Below are positions 6,755 through 10,312 of a stretch of DNA of 10,312 nucleotides, piece by piece. Every line of letters starts with the position of its first letter. Position 1 is the first letter of the stretch. The notes below the pieces were generated by a model. That model ran no database searches and was not told the DNA's origin. It saw nothing but the letters and a program-made list of their open reading frames with translations. The translations under genes and the position numbers were made by a program. Origin of the DNA: Gemmatimonadaceae bacterium (lineage in GTDB: Bacteria > Gemmatimonadota > Gemmatimonadetes > Gemmatimonadales > Gemmatimonadaceae); assembly GCA_025453855.1 (NCBI GenBank), contig JALOPO010000196.1, forward strand, positions 1-10,312, given 5' to 3'.

Positions 6755-7494
6755 GCGAGCCGTTCCGACTCGGTGCTCGCCAGCACCTGCGCGATGTGCG
6801 CGATGCGGATCCCGGCGCGCTGGCGGTGCAGCGCGCCGCCGATGTGCATGAGGCACGAGTTGTCGGCCGCCACGCAGACCTCGGCCTTCGTCGCCTGCAC
6901 GGCGCGCAGCTTGTCACCGAGCATCGCCACCGACGTGTCGGCATTCTTCACGGCGAAGGTGCCGCCGAAGCCGCAGCACTCGTCGCCCTGCGGGAGCGGC
7001 ACGTAGTCGAGGCCGCGCACCGCGCGCAGCAGCCGCTCGGGGGCGTCACCGACGCGGAGGACGCGCAGCGAGTGGCAGGTGGGGTGGTAGGTGACGCGAT
7101 GCGGGAAGTAGGCGCCGACGTCGGTCACGCCGAGCCGGCGCACGAGGAACTCGGTGAACTCCCAGGTGCGCGCCCCCGTCTCGCGCACCGCGGCGGCGAG
7201 CGACGCGTCGCCGGTCTCGTTCGCGAGCGCCGGGTAGAGATCGCGGATCGTCCCCGCGCACGACGCCGACGGCGCGACGACGGCCTCGGCGCCGGCGAAG
7301 ACGTCGACGAAGCGGCGCATGAGCGGGACCGCGTCGCGCCGGTAGCCGGTGTTGATGTGGGCCTGCCCGCAGCAGGTCTGCGCCGCGGGGAAGTCGACCA
7401 CGTGGCCGAGCCGCTCGAGCACGGTCACGAGCGCCTTCCCCGTGTCGGGAAAGAGCGTGTCGTTGAAGCAGGTGATGAAGAGGGCGACGCGCAC
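6751..7494 (-). CDS. lutA: Lactate utilization protein A (CCG-domain oxidoreductase subunit)
   Basis: This first gene of the operon encodes 247 residues with two CCG (cysteine-rich) domains like those of glycolate oxidase GlcF and heterodisulfide reductase HdrB. Motif cysteines seen are C9, the CCGQ pair C41-C42, C79 in SASCAG, C140 in HPTCHS, the CCGFGG pair C173-C174, and C214 in DNSC. The start is GTG 7494: MRVALFITCFNDTLFP is the canonical LutA N-terminus, so no longer form is needed. No good Shine-Dalgarno is visible before it. The 3' end overlaps lutB by ATGA. The 58 bp between this start and the hairpin that follows the receptor gene must hold the operon promoter if there is one; I see no convincing -10 there (GCATTCTCC, minus strand, near 7540-7548 is the most AT-rich spot). 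No lactate permease or GntR-type regulator lies in the window. Confidence 0.96.
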   Translation of the reverse strand: MRVALFITCFNDTLFPDTGKALVTVLERLGHVVDFPAAQTCCGQAHINTGYRRDAVPLMRRFVDVFAGAEAVVAPSASCAGTIRDLYPALANETGDASLAAAVRETGARTWEFTEFLVRRLGVTDVGAYFPHRVTYHPTCHSLRVLRVGDAPERLLRAVRGLDYVPLPQGDECCGFGGTFAVKNADTSVAMLGDKLRAVQATKAEVCVAADNSCLMHIGGALHRQRAGIRIAHIAQVLASTESERLA

Positions 7495-7552
7495 GACGGG
7501 CGAACGGCGGAGGGCGACGGGAAGGTTCAGGGCGAGGGAGAATGCCCGGCAC

Positions 7553-7598
7553 GCACCACGGCCGGACCGGCGGGCATCGCCGATCCGGCCGTGGGTGC
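7553..7598 (-). terminator. Strong hairpin after the TonB-dependent receptor gene
   Basis: CCACGGCCGGA (7556-7566) and TCCGGCCGTGG (7584-7594) are perfect 11-bp complements. Beyond a single bulged G at 7595 the stem gains three more pairs, GCA (7553-7555) with TGC (7596-7598). Inside the loop, CGGCG (7568-7572) pairs with CGCCG (7578-7582) around a 5-base loop. On the minus strand it begins 5 to 9 bases after the receptor stop codon. No T-run follows, but the stability and position argue for transcription termination, which would separate the receptor gene from lutABC. Confidence 0.65.
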
Positions 7599-7603
7599 AC
7601 TGC

Positions 7604-10312
7604 TCAGCGGTGCGACGAGCCGAAGGCGGCGTTCGGCGTCCCGTCCGCGAGGTTCCGGTTGAGCGCGAAGAGGTTGTAGTTCCAGGTGTTGAAGGCGTTG
7701 AAGACCTCCACCTGCAGGTCGTAGTTCATGCGCCCCATGCCGAAGCGCCGCGTGAGGCGCGCGTCGACGTTCCGGTACCAGCTCGAGAAGCCGCTCGGCC
7801 GGAAGCTGTTCGGCGCGCCGCCGGGGCCGAAGTCGTCGGTGAAGACGCCGTTGTTGTTCAGGTCGCGCCCGTCGGTGGCGTTGTAGGCGGTCGGCGAGGC
7901 GATGGTCGCGATGCCCGAGAGCTGGAAGCCCCACGGGAGCGCCTTGATCCCGCTCAGCGTCAGGCGGTGGCGCTCGTCGGTCACCGCGGGCACGCTCTGG
8001 AAGGGGATCGCCGCGTCGGGACGCATGATGTCGGTCTTCGCATCGGCGAGGGCGTACGAGGCGGTGAACTGGTCGCCGCCGCTGAAGCTCTTGCGGAGCG
8101 TGACGAGGAGCGCGCGATACCGGCTGCTCCACACGTCGCCGGCGAGGAGCACGTCGCCAAGCCCCGCGATCGGGCGACCGGCGGCGCCGGCCGGATCGAG
8201 GTTCACGTTGTACGTGCCGAAGCCGCGACGGAAATCCTTCTGCACGAGGTTCACGCTCATGCCGAGCGTCTGCGAGAGCTGGCGGTTGACGCCGATCGAC
8301 CAGTCGTCGAAGTACGGGTTGCGGATGCGGTCGCGGAGCAGCACGAGGTTCGGCGACGCCGAGCCGTTGGCCGCGGCCGCACGCAGCGTCGCCGGGTCCT
8401 CGGTGAACGGGATCCCGCCCGGGATGGGCTGGAAGAAGAGCGTGTAGATGCGCCAGTTCGCGTTCAGCTGCGCGTTGATCAGGTCGTTCGACGGCGGACG
8501 CTCGTACGAGCGCGCGTAGCCACCGAAGAGCACCGTGCGCCCGGTCTGGTCGAGCTCGTACGAGAAGCGGAGCCGCGGCGCGAAGTTCGCCAGGTCGTTG
8601 GGACGCGACCGCTGCATGCGGTAGTCGGCCGGGATGAGCGTCCCGGCGGCGTTCACGCGCGTCGCCAGGTCGGCGGGGAGCGTGAAGTCGTTGAGCAGGT
8701 TGTTGAGGTCCGCGCTCCACCGCAGTCCGAGGTTGAGCGTGAGGCGCTTCACCGGCTGCCACTCGTCCTGCACGTAGCCGGCGAGGAGCGTGGCCGGCGT
8801 GGAGACGTTCGCGTCGGACGTCTCGTTGTTGATCCCGCGCCCGATCTGCGCCAGCACCGCCGAGCTCCCGATCCCGCCACCGTACACGACGAGCGGGTTC
8901 AGGAACTTGGGCCACTCGTAGGTCAGGTTGTGGCGCGCCACCTCGCCGCCGACCTTGAACGTGTGGTCGCCGAACCAGCCGCGCTTGAAGTAGGTGAGGT
9001 TGTCGGTGAAGCGGATGATGTTGTCACGCTGGCGGAGCGGCCACAGCGAGTTGAGCGGGCCGGTGATCAGCGCGCCGCCCTGGTAGACGCGCATCGGGTT
9101 GATCGTCCCGTTCGGTCCGTTCGCCTGCCCGGTGGTGAACCACTGGTTGAACTGGTAGCTGACGATCGCCTCGTTCGACCAGTTCCGGTCGGGGGTGAAG
9201 GTCCACTTGCCGTACGCCACGTTCATGCGCTGGTCCTGCGTCCACGCGATCTCGGGCGTGAAGGCGCCGGCGATCGGCGCCAGGTTGCCGTCGTAGCGGA
9301 AGTTGCCGGCCAGGTCGAAGGTGTGCGCGCCGCTCGGCTGCCAGGTGAGCTTGCCGTACGCGCTCGAGTAGCCGCGACGGAAGGTGGCGGTCTGCGTGAA
9401 CTGGGGCGGGAAGCCCGTCGCCGCCGGGCGGAAGTTGAACGGGTCGTCGGCGCGCTGCCCCTCGAAGTTGGCGGCGAAGAAGAGCTTGTCCTTCACCAGC
9501 GGGCCGCTGATCGTGGCGCCGTACTGGAAGCGGCTCTGGTCCTGCACGTTCCCGACCTGGAAGGGATTCCGGGCCAGCAGGTTCTGGTTGTAGCCGTTCA
9601 GGAAGGCGGTGCCGGTGAAGGTGTTGGTGCCGCGCTTGGGGTTCACCACCACCACCTGCGTGCCGCCGCGGAACTGCGCGTCGTAGCCGTACTGGACGAA
9701 CCGCGCCTCGCCGATGGCGTCCATGGAGAGGAAGACGTCCTGCGTGTTGCCGGTGAGCGTGCTCCCGGCCGAGCGCCCCTTCCACGAGAAGCCGTCGATG
9801 ACGAAGTCGCCGAAGACCGAGCCGGTCGCGGTGGCCGAACCGGGCTGGCTGTTGCCGACCGCGAAGTCGGCGGCGAGGCCGTCGTAGGTGCGCGCCCCGG
9901 GTGCGAGCGCGCCGAGCGAGAGGATGTTGCGCGTGATGGCGGGAAGGGCGCGGATCTGCTCCTCCTCCACCGGCACTTCGATCGAGGTCTGGCGCATCGG
10001 GATCGGCGGCTTGGCCTGCTCGGCCTGCACGGTCACCATCGCCAGCTGCTGCGCCGCGGTGCGCAGCGTGAAGTCGACGCGGAGCGTCTGGCCGATCTCC
10101 ACGCGCACGTCGCGCGATCGCGGCTCGACGCCGATCGCACGGGCCGTCAGCGTGTAGCTCCCGTTCGGGACGCCGAGGAAGGTGTAGTTGCCGGCGTCGT
10201 CGACGCGCGCGGTGCGCTGGGCGCCGGTGCCGGTGCCGGTGAGCTGCACGGCGGCACCCGCCACGGGTCGCCCCTCGACGTTGGTGACGGTGCCGCTGAT
10301 GCGCCCGAGCAC
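7604..10312 (-). CDS. TonB-dependent outer-membrane receptor with carboxypeptidase-like regulatory domain (5' end outside the window)
   Basis: At least 902 residues are present; the signal peptide lies beyond the right edge, and the first codon seen is an internal GTG valine. Fragment residues 1-85 are a carboxypeptidase-D regulatory-like beta-sandwich (GRISGTVTNVEGRPVAGAAVQL, then DDAGNYTFLGVPNGSYTLTARAIG). About 88-95, MVTVQAEQ, may be the TonB box. Then comes the plug domain with VEEEQIRALPAITRNILSLGALAPG, and a long beta-barrel rich in alternating aromatic strands with Asn- and Gly-rich turns. VFNAFNTWNYN near the end is the usual penultimate element of Oar/SusC-like receptors. These proteins import large substrates using the TonB-ExbBD proton-driven complex; no SusD partner or enzyme in the window hints at the ligand. 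The chain ends GSSHR only about 28 residues after VFNAFN, without the usual last strand ending in an aromatic residue. A strong hairpin follows immediately. Confidence 0.92.
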   Translation of the reverse strand: MLGRISGTVTNVEGRPVAGAAVQLTGTGTGAQRTARVDDAGNYTFLGVPNGSYTLTARAIGVEPRSRDVRVEIGQTLRVDFTLRTAAQQLAMVTVQAEQAKPPIPMRQTSIEVPVEEEQIRALPAITRNILSLGALAPGARTYDGLAADFAVGNSQPGSATATGSVFGDFVIDGFSWKGRSAGSTLTGNTQDVFLSMDAIGEARFVQYGYDAQFRGGTQVVVVNPKRGTNTFTGTAFLNGYNQNLLARNPFQVGNVQDQSRFQYGATISGPLVKDKLFFAANFEGQRADDPFNFRPAATGFPPQFTQTATFRRGYSSAYGKLTWQPSGAHTFDLAGNFRYDGNLAPIAGAFTPEIAWTQDQRMNVAYGKWTFTPDRNWSNEAIVSYQFNQWFTTGQANGPNGTINPMRVYQGGALITGPLNSLWPLRQRDNIIRFTDNLTYFKRGWFGDHTFKVGGEVARHNLTYEWPKFLNPLVVYGGGIGSSAVLAQIGRGINNETSDANVSTPATLLAGYVQDEWQPVKRLTLNLGLRWSADLNNLLNDFTLPADLATRVNAAGTLIPADYRMQRSRPNDLANFAPRLRFSYELDQTGRTVLFGGYARSYERPPSNDLINAQLNANWRIYTLFFQPIPGGIPFTEDPATLRAAAANGSASPNLVLLRDRIRNPYFDDWSIGVNRQLSQTLGMSVNLVQKDFRRGFGTYNVNLDPAGAAGRPIAGLGDVLLAGDVWSSRYRALLVTLRKSFSGGDQFTASYALADAKTDIMRPDAAIPFQSVPAVTDERHRLTLSGIKALPWGFQLSGIATIASPTAYNATDGRDLNNNGVFTDDFGPGGAPNSFRPSGFSSWYRNVDARLTRRFGMGRMNYDLQVEVFNAFNTWNYNLFALNRNLADGTPNAAFGSSHR

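Noticed and set aside
4590..6944. One 784-residue minus-strand protein covering lutC and much of lutB
   Set aside because: Only the last 242 residues resemble a real protein (LutC). The upstream part is an Arg/Ala-rich wrong-frame reading of lutB, and the ATGA junction gives the true start at 5318.
3259..7006. Long antisense frames over the transpeptidase and lut genes (638 residues at 3259-5175 minus; 584 residues at 5252-7006 plus)
   Set aside because: They show the repetitive Arg/His/Ala composition of frame shadows and no domains, and each is opposite a gene with clear catalytic or cluster motifs.
7527..8915. 462-residue minus-strand frame running past the receptor stop, as a possible frameshifted receptor C-terminus
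   Set aside because: Its end (rich in Pro, Ala, Ser) has no alternating beta-strand pattern or terminal aromatic residue, so it does not supply the missing last strand.

Overview
The window is very GC-rich, with strong G/C preference at third codon positions and long antisense shadow frames. It is bacterial chromosome. A type III glutamine synthetase, a YcbB-like L,D-transpeptidase with a short Ala-rich signal peptide, a complete lutABC operon and a large TonB-dependent receptor with a carboxypeptidase-like N-terminal domain together suggest a Gram-negative of the FCB group, most likely Gemmatimonadota. That assignment is an inference from gene content and style; no marker gene here proves it.

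Layout. Plus strand: the 3' end of a LysR-family regulator (1-369); a 259-bp intergenic region rich in dyads, with GTGCA/TGCAC half-sites and a promoter-like octamer; glnN, glutamine synthetase type III (629-2842); a 158-bp intergenic region with two large hairpins and a second copy of the octamer type; and a secreted L,D-transpeptidase (3001-4653). Minus strand, read from right to left: a TonB-dependent receptor cut by the right edge of the window (10312-7604); a strong hairpin just after its stop; then lutA (7494-6751), lutB (6754-5315) and lutC (5318-4590), joined by two ATGA start/stop overlaps. lutC and the transpeptidase gene converge and overlap by 64 bp at their 3' ends.

How the parts work. 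LutABC is the iron-sulfur protein set for oxidising L-lactate to pyruvate. No lactate permease and no lut-type GntR regulator is present here. GlnN assimilates ammonium into glutamine; the LysR gene upstream, on the same strand, might regulate it, but nothing proves this. The L,D-transpeptidase acts on periplasmic peptidoglycan. The receptor is an outer-membrane importer of unknown substrate. These look like four or five ordinary, independent transcription units.

I found no phage, insertion sequence, CRISPR array, tRNA, rRNA or clearly new multi-gene system. The points worth a second look are in the intergenic DNA (shared TAnnTTTG octamers, dense dyads, a terminator that may overlap a promoter), the convergent overlap, and the apparently missing last beta-strand of the receptor.
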